DNA of 64,000 nt from Halorubrum halophilum. GTDB lineage: Archaea; Halobacteriota; Halobacteria; Halobacteriales; Haloferacaceae. Below, piece by piece: positions 18,149 through 26,664 of this stretch. Within the stretch, counting starts at the first letter, position 1, and each line of letters begins with the position of its first letter. Made by a program: the position numbers and the translations under genes. Where the stretch lies: the NCBI RefSeq assembly GCF_000739595.1, contig NZ_BBJP01000006.1, positions 1 to 64,000 of the forward strand, written 5' to 3'. Under the pieces are notes generated by a model that was not told the DNA's origin, made no database searches, and worked only from the letters and a program-made list of their open reading frames with translations.

Positions 18149-19263
18149 TCGGACTCGCCCTCCGTGGGCCGGGTCACTTCACCGCCGTCCTGGAACACCG
18201 GAAACCGCTGATCCCTCCCGATCTCGGGGTCGGCGTCTACCCCCGGTTCCGGCCTTACCGGCTCCCGGGGCTCGGGGACGGACCGAACGAGGTCGTCGTT
18301 CTCCGACACGTCGAACCACATGCCGAGGGTCAACAGCAGCCCGCCGATCGCGCCGACGGTGACCGACAGCATGCCGCCGAGGAACGCGTCGACGCTCGCC
18401 GACGCGAGGGTGTAGGCGCCCCCGAAGATCCCGGTGAGCGTCACCGCCGCCCCCAGCGCGTAACAGACGACCAGCGGGTGGAACTGCCGGAGGACGTACG
18501 ATCGGCCGATGCGCTCGACGAAGTTCCGCGCCAAGAGCGCCGAGAGCCGGGGAATGAACGTCGAGTACCGAATGGTGCTCGTCTCGTCGCCGTACACCGA
18601 CGGGTGCGAGACGTCGGCGATCTCTTCCCGACCGAGATTGAGGGCGAACAGGAGGTGGTTGAGGAAGCCGTACTCGTCGTAGAGCCGCTCGAACCGGACC
18701 CGCCGTAGCCCCTCGTTCGAGATCGCGGTGAAGCCGTTCTGCGGGTCGGAGACCTCCCAGTAACCGCTAGAGACGCGAGTTAAAAGGGTCAAAACGACGT
18801 TCCCGAACAGCCGCCAGCGCGACATCCGCTCGTAGTCTCGCCGGGAGCTGAGCCGGTTCCCCTTCGCGTACGTCACTTCCCCCGCGGCGACGGGAGCGAC
18901 GATCCGTTCGAGGTGGGCCGGGTCCATCTGCCCGTCGCCGTCCATCACGGCGATGACGTCGACCCCGTCGTCGAGCGCGCGCGAGTACCCGGTCTTGACT
19001 GCCGCCCCGGCGCCGCGGTTCCGCTCGTGTTGGATCGTGATGACGCGCGGCGGGCCGGCGCCGCGTTCGGGCGACGACTCGGCGGCCCGACCGTTGACTC
19101 GCTGAGCGCAGTCGCGGAGATCTGCCCACGTCTCGTCGGTCGACGCGTCGTCGACCGCGTATATCCGGTCGACGTATCCGGGCATCGTCTCGATCACCTC
19201 GTCGACGCGGCCCGCCTCGTTGTACGCGGGGACGACGACGCCGACGCTCCGTCCGTCGTACAT
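18145..19263 (-). CDS. Membrane-anchored glycosyltransferase family 2
   Basis: A 372-residue GT-A enzyme. Residues 8-16 give VGVVVPAYNEAG, then AVDDASTDETW, HERNRGAGAAVKTGYSRAL and the metal-binding DxD in IAVMDGDGQMD. C-terminal hydrophobic segments (YALGAAVTLTGIFGGAYTLA and LSVTVGAIGGLLLTLGMWF) anchor it, as in polyprenol-phosphate sugar synthases and AglD/AglE-like enzymes. The acidic, charged tail is cytoplasmic. It leads the wecB-wecC operon, so a ManNAc-type donor or a lipid carrier charge step is a reasonable inference. Confidence 0.86.
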   Translation of the reverse strand: MYDGRSVGVVVPAYNEAGRVDEVIETMPGYVDRIYAVDDASTDETWADLRDCAQRVNGRAAESSPERGAGPPRVITIQHERNRGAGAAVKTGYSRALDDGVDVIAVMDGDGQMDPAHLERIVAPVAAGEVTYAKGNRLSSRRDYERMSRWRLFGNVVLTLLTRVSSGYWEVSDPQNGFTAISNEGLRRVRFERLYDEYGFLNHLLFALNLGREEIADVSHPSVYGDETSTIRYSTFIPRLSALLARNFVERIGRSYVLRQFHPLVVCYALGAAVTLTGIFGGAYTLASASVDAFLGGMLSVTVGAIGGLLLTLGMWFDVSENDDLVRSVPEPREPVRPEPGVDADPEIGRDQRFPVFQDGGEVTRPTEGESE

Positions 19264-19486
19264 CGTCAGATCCTCCCCCCGCGTCGGGTCGCGGCCGTCC
19301 CGGCCTGTCGGGTTCGGAGCTGTCGTCGGCGTCCGTCCGCGGCTCTGACGTTGGATGCGATCATGGGTTTGGTGTAGGCACCCCCGCGTGCGGGGCCCGA
19401 CGCGACGCGGGGTGGCTGACTGAACACCCGTCGGAAGCGGGCTTCGTTATACACCGCATCACCAGATCGCCCGGTGGACCGAGCGG

Positions 19487-19771
19487 TCACAGGTCCACCA
19501 ATCGGTCCTCCCAGTTCCGCCGCGCCTGAAGCGCCTCGAACCCCGTCTCGGTCACCTGATAGAAGTTGGTTCGACGGTTGATCTCCCCCTTCTCGACGTA
19601 GCCCTTCTTCACCAGCGTGTCGAGGTTCGGATACAGCCGCCCGTGGGTAATCTCGCCCATCACCGTCTCGAGTTCGGTTTTGATCTCCTGACCTGACGGG
19701 TCCGACTCCGACACGATCACGTAGAGGAGGTCTCGCTGAAAGCTGGTCAGTTCGAAAAGCGGGTCAGTCAT
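19487..19771 (-). CDS. PadR-family transcriptional regulator
   Basis: A 94-residue winged-helix protein beginning MTDPLFELTSFQRDLLYVI, with SGQEIKTELE, GEITHGRLYPNLDTLVKKGYVEKGE (recognition helix and wing) and RTNFYQVTETG. These are PadR hallmarks. The frame is open upstream to 19891, but the ATG at 19771 precedes the conserved start. It may control the divergent or adjacent glycan genes; the site is not identified. Confidence 0.85.
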   Translation of the reverse strand: MTDPLFELTSFQRDLLYVIVSESDPSGQEIKTELETVMGEITHGRLYPNLDTLVKKGYVEKGEINRRTNFYQVTETGFEALQARRNWEDRLVDL

Positions 19772-19977
19772 GACGGGACGATGGGTCCCCGGGAGTTTCG
19801 TTATGTACGGGGAAACGAGAGTATCGAGAATATCACTCCATTTCGCTTCGACTAGCGGTTCGCGGAGTCCCCGATATGGACGTGATAACAAATTGAATGA
19901 GGCGTGACGTGTCTGTCATCCGCCCGTCCCCGTCGAGAGAGGGGGCGAAAGCCGCCGACCGATCACGAGACTACCCC

Positions 19978-20499
19978 ATGAACTCGACGGAGGAACTCAC
20001 GAAAGACGAAGTGTTCGAGGTATTGAGCAGTTCACGACGCCGGCAGATCCTGTACCACCTGCACCGACGCGGCGGGCGCGCAGACCTCCGATCTCTGGCC
20101 CGCGACACGGCGACAGACGAGACGGACGAACCGGTCGACAACGACGTCGTGAAACGGTTCTACATCTCGCTGTACCAGACGCACGTCCCGAAGCTAGAAC
20201 AGGTCGGGCTGGTGGAGTACGACGGCGACGAGAAGACGGTCACGCTCACCGACCGAGTCGCGGACGTCGCCCACGTCCTGAACGAGGACGTCGAGCCTGA
20301 CCGCCAGTGGGCCGTCTACTACGGCGCGCTCGCGGTGGTCGGCGTCGCGATCGGGATCGCCCAGCTCCTGAGCGCGGTCTCGGCGCTTCCGAGCCTCGCG
20401 TTCGCCGTGTCCGTCATGTCGCTGGCGGCGTTCCAGTACTACGAGACGGCGATCAAACGCGCCGAGTACACGTTTCTCGAACAGTTGGTGACGGAGTAA
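19978..20499 (+). CDS. Membrane-anchored winged-helix protein (DUF7344-type)
   Basis: A 173-residue protein from ATG 19978. An N-terminal winged helix (EELTKDEVFEVLSSSRRRQILYHLHRRGG, then FYISLYQTHVPKLEQVGLVEYDGDEKTVTLT) is followed by two membrane segments (WAVYYGALAVVGVAIGIAQLL and LPSLAFAVSVMSLAAFQYY). This arrangement is the haloarchaeal DUF7344 family: presumed membrane-tethered regulators. It faces a related gene convergently at 20554. Confidence 0.8.
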   Translation: MNSTEELTKDEVFEVLSSSRRRQILYHLHRRGGRADLRSLARDTATDETDEPVDNDVVKRFYISLYQTHVPKLEQVGLVEYDGDEKTVTLTDRVADVAHVLNEDVEPDRQWAVYYGALAVVGVAIGIAQLLSAVSALPSLAFAVSVMSLAAFQYYETAIKRAEYTFLEQLVTE

Positions 20500-20553
20500 C
20501 CGGTCGGCCGACGAGAGAAAGCGGACAGCAAAGCGACGAGGCGGGGCCCCCGG

Positions 20554-21171
20554 TCAGTCGAGGTACTGGACCCCGAGGATTGCGGCGATTCCGATGACGC
20601 ACAGCAGCGTCCAGCCGACCGCCGGCACGGCCGAGGGCGCTCCGATTCCAAGCGTCCCGAGTCCGACGACGGCGACGACGGACGTGGCGATCGCGGGGAC
20701 GAGCCAGGTTCGTTCGGAGCCCGTCTCGTCGTTCTCGTTCTCGTCGATAGGGTCCATGTAAACCAACAGCTGTGACACCGAATCCTGCAGTTCGATCGTC
20801 CCGCGATTCTTGTCGTACTCGACGACTCCGATGTTGTCCATCTTCGGGAGGTGACACTGGTAGAGGCCGATGTACACCCGCTTCCGCTGGTCCGACGAGA
20901 GCTCTCGGACCGTGATGTCGTTCTCGTCCGCCGCGATGTGTTCGGCGACCTCGTTGAGTTCCGCGTAGCCGTCGTGGGCGCGGAGGTACTGAATGATGCT
21001 GCGCCGGCGGCTGTTCTTCAGGAGATCGAAGATCTCGCCCTTTTCGAGCGTCGATCCGTTCGATCGGGACTCCTTCCCGATCTCCTCCAGGTTCGATACG
21101 TCGTCGGTCGACGTCTCGGGATCCGACCCGAGCTGATCCCCGCTAAGTGACCCCGAATTTCCCGCACTCAT
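20554..21171 (-). CDS. Membrane-anchored winged-helix protein (DUF7344-type)
   Basis: A 205-residue paralogue of the neighbouring gene, from ATG 21171 (a longer frame to 21249 looks unlike the family). An acidic N-terminal linker precedes LEKGEIFDLLKNSRRRSIIQYLRAHDGYAELNEVAEHIA, the block RKRVYIGLYQCHLPKMDNIGVVEYDKNRGTIEL, and two membrane helices (TWLVPAIATSVVAVVGLGTLG and VGWTLLCVIGIAAILGVQYL). It probably binds DNA from the membrane; targets are unknown. Confidence 0.8.
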   Translation of the reverse strand: MSAGNSGSLSGDQLGSDPETSTDDVSNLEEIGKESRSNGSTLEKGEIFDLLKNSRRRSIIQYLRAHDGYAELNEVAEHIAADENDITVRELSSDQRKRVYIGLYQCHLPKMDNIGVVEYDKNRGTIELQDSVSQLLVYMDPIDENENDETGSERTWLVPAIATSVVAVVGLGTLGIGAPSAVPAVGWTLLCVIGIAAILGVQYLD

Positions 21172-21419
21172 GGAACCACCCAGACGGTACACTTCCTTAG
21201 ATATACTGAAGGTAACTAATTCTAACAATTCGGGAACGCCTCGAATCAACGGATGGAAGCGTCGTGGAAAACCGGCGGCTCGATCGGCGTCGATACCTCC
21301 GTTTTCCGACGCGTTCGCTCCGGGCGCCGGGGAGTCGACTCGGGGTTTTCGCCGTGTCGCCGACCGACGGATCTGTTAGCAGACGCATACTATTCCCTCG
21401 CTCTCGTGTGAAGCTTATA

Positions 21420-22568
21420 ATGACATACCGTGTCGCTATAATCGGGACCGGAGAGGACCCCGAAACGCGTGATAGAGACGGGTTCGCGATGGCGTACCGC
21501 CACGCGTCCGGGTATCAGCGCCTCGACTCGTGTTCGCTCGTCGCCTGCGCGGACATCGTCCCGGAGAACGCGGAGGCGTTCGCCGAACACCACGGGCTCG
21601 ACGCCGTCTACGAGGACCACGAGGTCATGCTGGAGGAGGCCGAACCCGACATCGTGAGCGTCTGCGTGCCCCCGGCGATCCACGCCGGTCTCGTCGTCGA
21701 CAGCGCGTCCGCGCCGTCGGTCGACGCGGTCCACTGCGAGAAGCCCATGGCGACGGCGTGGGAGGACTGCAAGCGCATGGTGGACGTCTGCGACCGCGAG
21801 GGCGTCCAGCTGACGATCGACCACCAGCGGCGACTGGCCGAGCCGGTCCTGCGGGCGAAAGAGCTGCTCGACGAGGGAGAGATCGGCGAGCTGAAACGCG
21901 TGGAGTGGTCCGAGGTGAACCTCTTCGACGCCGGCTCTCACCTCTTCGACCTCTGCGACCTCTTCGTGGACGGCGCGCGCGCGGAGTGGGCGCTCGCGGC
22001 GATCGACTGCTCGCACGAGAACCGGTGGTTCGGCGCCCTCAACGAGACTCGGTCGATCGCCCAGTGGCGGTACGCGGACGGCACTATCGGGGTCGCGTCG
22101 ACGGCGGAAGACGGCGTGACGAGCGTCGACCCCTACCTCCGACTCGTCGGCGAGGACGGCGTCATCGAGATCCAAACCGACGACGGGACGGCGCTCCGGG
22201 TTCGGACCGACGGGAAGTGGCGGACCGTCGACACCGGCGAGAACGTGTACGGGCCGACGCCCGGAATCGCCCACGCGGCCGTCAGCAAGGCCACCGGGTT
22301 CCTGCCGGGCGTGACGTGGCCCGCGGACCCGCCGACCCACTACGAGAAGGCGATCGAACACCTCGTCGACGCGCTGGCGACCGACGCGGAGCCCGCCTTC
22401 TCTGGCCGGTGCGCCCTCCGCGGCACCGAACTGGTGTTCGCGAGCTGGGAGTCCGCGCGGCGCCGCGGTCGCGTCCACCTCCCGTTGGACGTGGAAGGGA
22501 ATCCCCTCGAAGAGATGTATGACGCCGGACAGCTCGGCGGAATGGACGACTGGCCCGACGACGCGTAA
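21420..22568 (+). CDS. Gfo/Idh/MocA-family oxidoreductase
   Basis: A 382-residue NAD(P)-dependent sugar oxidoreductase. The dinucleotide-binding strand VAIIGTGEDPE starts at residue 5; CADIVPENAEAFAEHHGL and HCEKPMATAWEDCKRMVDVC carry the family EKP motif, and DAGSHLFDLCDLF gives the catalytic His region. It likely oxidises or reduces a nucleotide sugar or an inositol/sugar acid. A TATA-like box at 21387-21394, about 29 nt before the ATG, points to a leaderless transcript. The frame extends upstream to 21264, but the ATG at 21420 fits the family start. Confidence 0.87.
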   Translation: MTYRVAIIGTGEDPETRDRDGFAMAYRHASGYQRLDSCSLVACADIVPENAEAFAEHHGLDAVYEDHEVMLEEAEPDIVSVCVPPAIHAGLVVDSASAPSVDAVHCEKPMATAWEDCKRMVDVCDREGVQLTIDHQRRLAEPVLRAKELLDEGEIGELKRVEWSEVNLFDAGSHLFDLCDLFVDGARAEWALAAIDCSHENRWFGALNETRSIAQWRYADGTIGVASTAEDGVTSVDPYLRLVGEDGVIEIQTDDGTALRVRTDGKWRTVDTGENVYGPTPGIAHAAVSKATGFLPGVTWPADPPTHYEKAIEHLVDALATDAEPAFSGRCALRGTELVFASWESARRRGRVHLPLDVEGNPLEEMYDAGQLGGMDDWPDDA

Positions 22569-22700
22569 CCGGACGCAGTCTTCCGGTTCGGATCGCTTGG
22601 TTCCCGGTTTGGAATCCATCACTTATTCGAACGTTCATCGCGGATCGAACATATAATAAACCAAACACTTATTGCGGGTAACGGGAGATTAACGGCTGCA

Positions 22701-23135
22701 ATGGCACACAAGCTGGCACACAAGTTACAATCGATGGGAGACGAACCTCCCGACGACGGTCGCGACGAGTCCGCGTCCGGCGGCGTCACGCGTCGGGGAT
22801 ACGTTCGGCTCGGCGGGGCGGCGCTCGCGGCGCTCACGGCGCTCACCGGGAAGACGGCCGCGGTCGCCGCGGCGTCGGCGGACGACGCGAGGGGTTTCGA
22901 ACACCGGATCCGAATCCGCGGGTCGGGCGCTCCGTCCACGTACGAGGTGACGGTCGGCGGAGCGCTCGTCGCGGACGCGGCGACGGGTCGAACCGCCGGC
23001 CACGTCTCCGGCTCCACCGCGGAGGGCGCGATCACGAGCGGCGACCGGAGCTACCGGTTCCGCGGCGAGCTCCACGATGTCACCGTCGACGGCGACGCCG
23101 AGGTCTCACTCGACGGAAAGGCGGTCGAACCGTAG
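22701..23135 (+). CDS. Tat-exported hypothetical protein
   Basis: A 144-residue protein with a twin-arginine signal: TRRGYVRLGGAALAALTALTG at about 33-53, with an Ala-rich cleavage region after it. The mature part reads FEHRIRIRGSGAPSTYEVTVGGALV and ends with HDVTVDGDAEVSLDGKAVEP, a short beta-rich domain seen in many haloarchaeal exported proteins. Function is unknown. It has its own upstream AT-rich region (about 22640-22680). Confidence 0.75.
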   Translation: MAHKLAHKLQSMGDEPPDDGRDESASGGVTRRGYVRLGGAALAALTALTGKTAAVAAASADDARGFEHRIRIRGSGAPSTYEVTVGGALVADAATGRTAGHVSGSTAEGAITSGDRSYRFRGELHDVTVDGDAEVSLDGKAVEP

Positions 23136-23272
23136 CCGGTTCGGCGGTCGACCCGTAGTCGGGTTCGGCGGTCGGGTCCCGACACCGATGTCGCCCCCGC
23201 CGGCGCGCCGGCGGGGGCGGATCCCTCGATACTCCATCTATAACTACCCACGACCGACGGGTCCGTCATCAC

Positions 23273-23863
23273 ATGTGGCCCTGGGAGCACGCGCTGTTCG
23301 CATACGTGTGTTACTCGACGTACGTTCACGGCAGGTATCGGTCGCGACCCCGAGACGCCCCCGCGGTCGCGCTCGCGTTCGGCGCCGTGCTCCCGGACCT
23401 GATCGACAAGCCGCTCGCGTGGGAGTTCAACGTGTTCTCGACGGGGTACGCGGCGGCCCACTCGCTGTTTCTGGGCGTCCCGGCGGCGCTCGCCGTGTAC
23501 GCGCTCGCCGAGCGCCGGCGCGCGGGAGCGGTCGGCGGCGCCTTCCTGATCGGGTACCTGCTCCACCTCGTCGGCGACGTGCTCCCGGCGTCGCTGTCGC
23601 GGGGGCGAGTCGACCTCTCTCCGGTTCTGTGGCCGATCGCCGGGCGCGTGTCGCCGCCCGATCGCGGCTCCTTCGTCGACGGCGTCTACGGGCTGTTGAC
23701 CGAGTACGTCGCGCGGCTCCTCACCTTCGATCTCACTCCGGTCATCGCGCTCCAGCTCGGCTCGGTCGCGTTCGGCGTCACGCTGTGGCTGGCCGACGGA
23801 CGCCCCGGCCTCTCGCTGGTTACCGGGGCGTTTCGGCGGGCGATGAAGCGGATTCGAGCCTGA
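23273..23863 (+). CDS. Membrane-bound metal-dependent hydrolase (YdjM/DUF457-like)
   Basis: A 196-residue membrane protein with the N-terminal WPWEHALFAYVCYS, AVLPDLIDKPLAW, AAHSLFLGVPAALAVYAL and LIGYLLHLVGDVLPASL blocks. The conserved His and Asp residues in these blocks are the presumed metal ligands of the YdjM family of membrane hydrolases. The substrate is unknown. It ends 3 bp before the convergent isomerase gene. Confidence 0.8.
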   Translation: MWPWEHALFAYVCYSTYVHGRYRSRPRDAPAVALAFGAVLPDLIDKPLAWEFNVFSTGYAAAHSLFLGVPAALAVYALAERRRAGAVGGAFLIGYLLHLVGDVLPASLSRGRVDLSPVLWPIAGRVSPPDRGSFVDGVYGLLTEYVARLLTFDLTPVIALQLGSVAFGVTLWLADGRPGLSLVTGAFRRAMKRIRA

Positions 23864-23866
23864 AGC

Positions 23867-24763
23867 TCAGTCGAGCCGATCGAGCGTCGCCCGACCGCGA
23901 TAGATCGCCGCCTCGGGATCCGACGGGTGGTCGTCTTCGAACACGAGCCAGTCGACGCCTGTCTCCCGCGAGGCCCGGAGGACCCGTTCGAGGTCTAAGA
24001 TTCCCTCGCCGGGCGTGACCGACCGGAACGCCGGCGGGAAGCGACGCGTTCGCGCGACGTCGGCGATGTGGATCAGCGACAGGCGATCACCGAGCAGGTC
24101 GAACACGTCGACCGGGTCATACCCCCCCGCGGTGACCCATCCCACGTCGACCTCGAAGGTGAGGTCGTCGGTGCGGGACACGAGCCGACCGAGCCCCGTC
24201 GTCCGGACGGTCCGGTCCGTCCCCCGTACCGTCAGGTCGATCGCTTCGGCCACCCGCTCCCAGACGAAGCCCGGTGACGGGAGGTTCGCGGGAACGCCGA
24301 GCCCGAATCGGTCGAGAAGCGGGAGAAGCGGCCCCTTAGAGATGTGATACGAGAGCCGGAGCCCGTGGCTGTCGAGCCGGTTCGCGAGGCCGTCGAGCCG
24401 CCTCGCGAGGGCGTCGGCGTGCGTCGTCGTCCGGAAGTAGCCGGCACCGAGGTGCGGGATGACGAGGTGATCACAGCCGACGCGGTGACAGCGGTCGGCG
24501 AGCGACTCCAGGTCTCCCTCCATCTCGCGCAGGTCGGCGTGGACGGCCACGGGCTCAACGCCGGTCTCGTCGAGGGCCTCCCGGACCGCGTAGGGGTCCG
24601 CTTCCAGGAACCTGCCGGCGAACTCGACCCCCTCGAAGCCGGCGTTGGCCACTCGCCGGATCGTTTCAGGCAAGGGCTCGTCGATGTCTCGGAGCGTGTG
24701 CAACTGTATCGCCGAGCGCGGGCGCGACTCCGTCGCCCGTTCGGCTGGTTGTGACCGGCTCAT
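23867..24763 (-). CDS. Xylose isomerase-like TIM-barrel sugar isomerase/epimerase
   Basis: A 298-residue protein of the AP endonuclease 2/xylose isomerase-like fold. IQLHTLRDI opens the barrel, then VANAGFEGVEFAGRF, VAVHADLREMEGD, LVIPHLGAGYF, FEVDVGWVTAGGYDPV and LIHIADVARTRRFPPA, with acidic and His metal ligands in the last two blocks. It probably isomerises or epimerises a sugar or inositol derivative; the Gfo/Idh/MocA gene nearby fits such a pathway. The precise substrate cannot be read. Confidence 0.83.
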   Translation of the reverse strand: MSRSQPAERATESRPRSAIQLHTLRDIDEPLPETIRRVANAGFEGVEFAGRFLEADPYAVREALDETGVEPVAVHADLREMEGDLESLADRCHRVGCDHLVIPHLGAGYFRTTTHADALARRLDGLANRLDSHGLRLSYHISKGPLLPLLDRFGLGVPANLPSPGFVWERVAEAIDLTVRGTDRTVRTTGLGRLVSRTDDLTFEVDVGWVTAGGYDPVDVFDLLGDRLSLIHIADVARTRRFPPAFRSVTPGEGILDLERVLRASRETGVDWLVFEDDHPSDPEAAIYRGRATLDRLD

Positions 24764-24832
24764 CGTCTGATCGCCGGCCCGTCGACAGAAAGTAATTGAC
24801 CGCGAAGCCCCGCTCCGGGGACAATCCCGACC

Positions 24833-25075
24833 CTAACTCCCGGCCGATCCGGACTCGATCGTCCCCCTGTCCGGATCAACGGTCAGCACGCCGATCGACC
24901 AGTGGTCGTTCGTGAAATCAGCCTCGGAGCCCCGTGGTTGACGACCGTGCCGGCCCACCGGGCCGTCCGACCAACGAAGCTCCCAGAAACGCCAGCGGTC
25001 GTGGCCGGTCGGAGGCGCCTCTCCAAGGTCGTCTACGAGTCGCTCGCGCGTCTCAAACGTCCGAGTCGCCGGCGA
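24833..25075 (-). pseudogene. Possible gene fragment without start
   Basis: A minus-strand frame ending at 24833 reads as convincing protein for about 80 residues (ATRTFETRERLVDDL, GHDRWRFWELRWSDGPVGR, ADFTNDHWSIGVLTVDPDRG). Upstream it runs out of frame under the tail of the GT4 gene, with no start codon at the point where similarity to real protein begins. It may be the C-terminus of a gene cut off by recombination. I do not recognise the family. Confidence 0.4.
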
Positions 25076-26184
25076 CCGCCGGTCGGCTCTCGATAGAGGC
25101 CGGTCAGCGTCTCTGCGGCGTGCTCCCAGCTCTGCGATCTCGCGTGCCGGTGGTTCGCACTCCCGATCGACTCGAGGTCCGGATGGTGGTACGCCCGCCG
25201 CAGGGCCTCCGCGAGCCCGTCGTCGTCGCTTGGGTCGTAGAGGAACTCGTTTTCCGGCGGCACCGTCTCCGGGAGGCAACCGATCGCTGGTGAGATCACC
25301 GGGCGCCCGTACGAGAGCCCGAGGTGCGCCGTCCCCGAGTTGAGTATCCTCCGGTACGGTAAGGCGAGGGCGTCGGCGGCGTTCATGAAGTACTGGATCC
25401 GCTCGTCCGGGACGAACTCGAGGCGGGTCTCGATCCGCGGATCGCTCCGGGCGAGCGCCGCGACTTGCGCCTCGGTCCGGTCGTCGTGCGGGTTCCCGAC
25501 CAGCCACAGCTCCGCGTCCGGCGCGTCGAGGTCGGCGAACGCCTCAACGAGGTCAGGGACGCCCTTGTACTCGCGTATCAGTCCGAAAAAGAGGAGCACG
25601 AAGGCGTCGTCGTCGATCCCCAGGTCGCGTCTGGCCGCCTCGCGGGACACGTCGTTCTCGTAGGCCACGACGAAGTTCCCGTCCGGGACCACCGCCATCC
25701 CGTCGGCCGTCGGGACGCGGTACGTCGCGGCGATCGCGTCGGCCGCGGCGCCGCACTTGACCGTGACCGCGTCGGCGACGGCGAACACGCACTCGTTGAC
25801 GAGCCGTTCCGTGCGGGGGTACAACCCCTCGTGGTGGCGCTCGTTGTGAACCGTCCGGACGATACGGACGCCGAGCAGCGAGACGAGCGCCACGTCGACG
25901 AGGAACGCCGCCGCTCGCAGAACCGAGATCAGCGCGTTCGCGGGACCGAACCCCGTCCCGGTCGTCACGTAGTAGTCGTAGATCCAGTCGAGCTGCATCG
26001 CGTCGGCGTCGGGATTCGCGAGGACCGCGCGCGTGAGCGGGAAGAACAGGGGGAGCGGCGGCGTTCGGACGTCGACGCCGGTCTCGCGGAGCGCGTCCCC
26101 GAGCAGCGTCATGTACGCGTTCTCCGGGTACCAGCTCCCGCTCATCAACAGCAGCGCGATGTCGTCGCCGTCGGTCATCGGCAT
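25033..26184 (-). CDS. Glycosyltransferase family 4-like
   Basis: A 383-residue GT-B glycosyltransferase. The N-terminal part (LLLMSGSWYPENAYMTLLGDALRETGVDV) is followed by a hydrophobic stretch AFLVDVALVSLLGVRIVRTVHNERHHEG. The donor domain has VLLFFGLIREYKGVPDLVEAF, AELWLVGNPHDD, IQYFMNAADALALPYRRILNSGTAHLGLSYGRPVI. The E-x7-E motif is replaced by a less canonical sequence, as in GT4 outliers. In-frame ATGs at 26184 and 26178 are equivalent starts. It is divergent from the flippase at 26665 and probably builds the glycan that the flippase exports. Confidence 0.83.
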   Translation of the reverse strand: MPMTDGDDIALLLMSGSWYPENAYMTLLGDALRETGVDVRTPPLPLFFPLTRAVLANPDADAMQLDWIYDYYVTTGTGFGPANALISVLRAAAFLVDVALVSLLGVRIVRTVHNERHHEGLYPRTERLVNECVFAVADAVTVKCGAAADAIAATYRVPTADGMAVVPDGNFVVAYENDVSREAARRDLGIDDDAFVLLFFGLIREYKGVPDLVEAFADLDAPDAELWLVGNPHDDRTEAQVAALARSDPRIETRLEFVPDERIQYFMNAADALALPYRRILNSGTAHLGLSYGRPVISPAIGCLPETVPPENEFLYDPSDDDGLAEALRRAYHHPDLESIGSANHRHARSQSWEHAAETLTGLYREPTGGRRRLGRLRRASDS

Positions 26185-26664
26185 CGGGACCGGTCGAGTG
26201 GCTCTCCGACCGGCGGCCCGTCGGGAGTGAACTGCACCGCGCGCGAATCGATTCGGAGGTGTGTCACGATGTATCGATGCAAGCCACCGATCCCAATAAG
26301 TATAATTTGCTTTACTAGATATGATTCAATTAACCTAGTTAAAAATGACTAGTATTCCAATTCAACCATCTTTTCTAAGCTACTGACTGCTCGCTGTGTC
26401 GTTAGCGGCGGCGAACAGTGGCCGTTGGAAGCGGCCGACGACACCCCGATCGCGTAACGAAGCGGAAGATCGGGTGAGTCGCATTCGACTCTTCCGATTC
26501 CCGCCTTCATGCGAGATCGACTCGCGACCCGAGGGAGAACGTCTCGATCCGTTCGCACCCGGGTAGTAGATACGGCATAACAATGCCCTTGTCACCCAGA
26601 ACTCGCGTATGAACCGTTCCAGCAAAGCCGCCGTGCGCCTCGGGACGACCGGGCACGGCAGTCC
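26185..26664. promoter_or_regulatory. Divergent intergenic region, partly AT-rich
   Basis: About 480 bp without a gene. Positions 26295-26395 are markedly AT-rich and carry a small inverted repeat (TTAAC 26331-26335 and GTTAA 26339-26343). It must hold promoters for the divergent GT4 and flippase genes; no single TATA box is clear. Confidence 0.4.
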
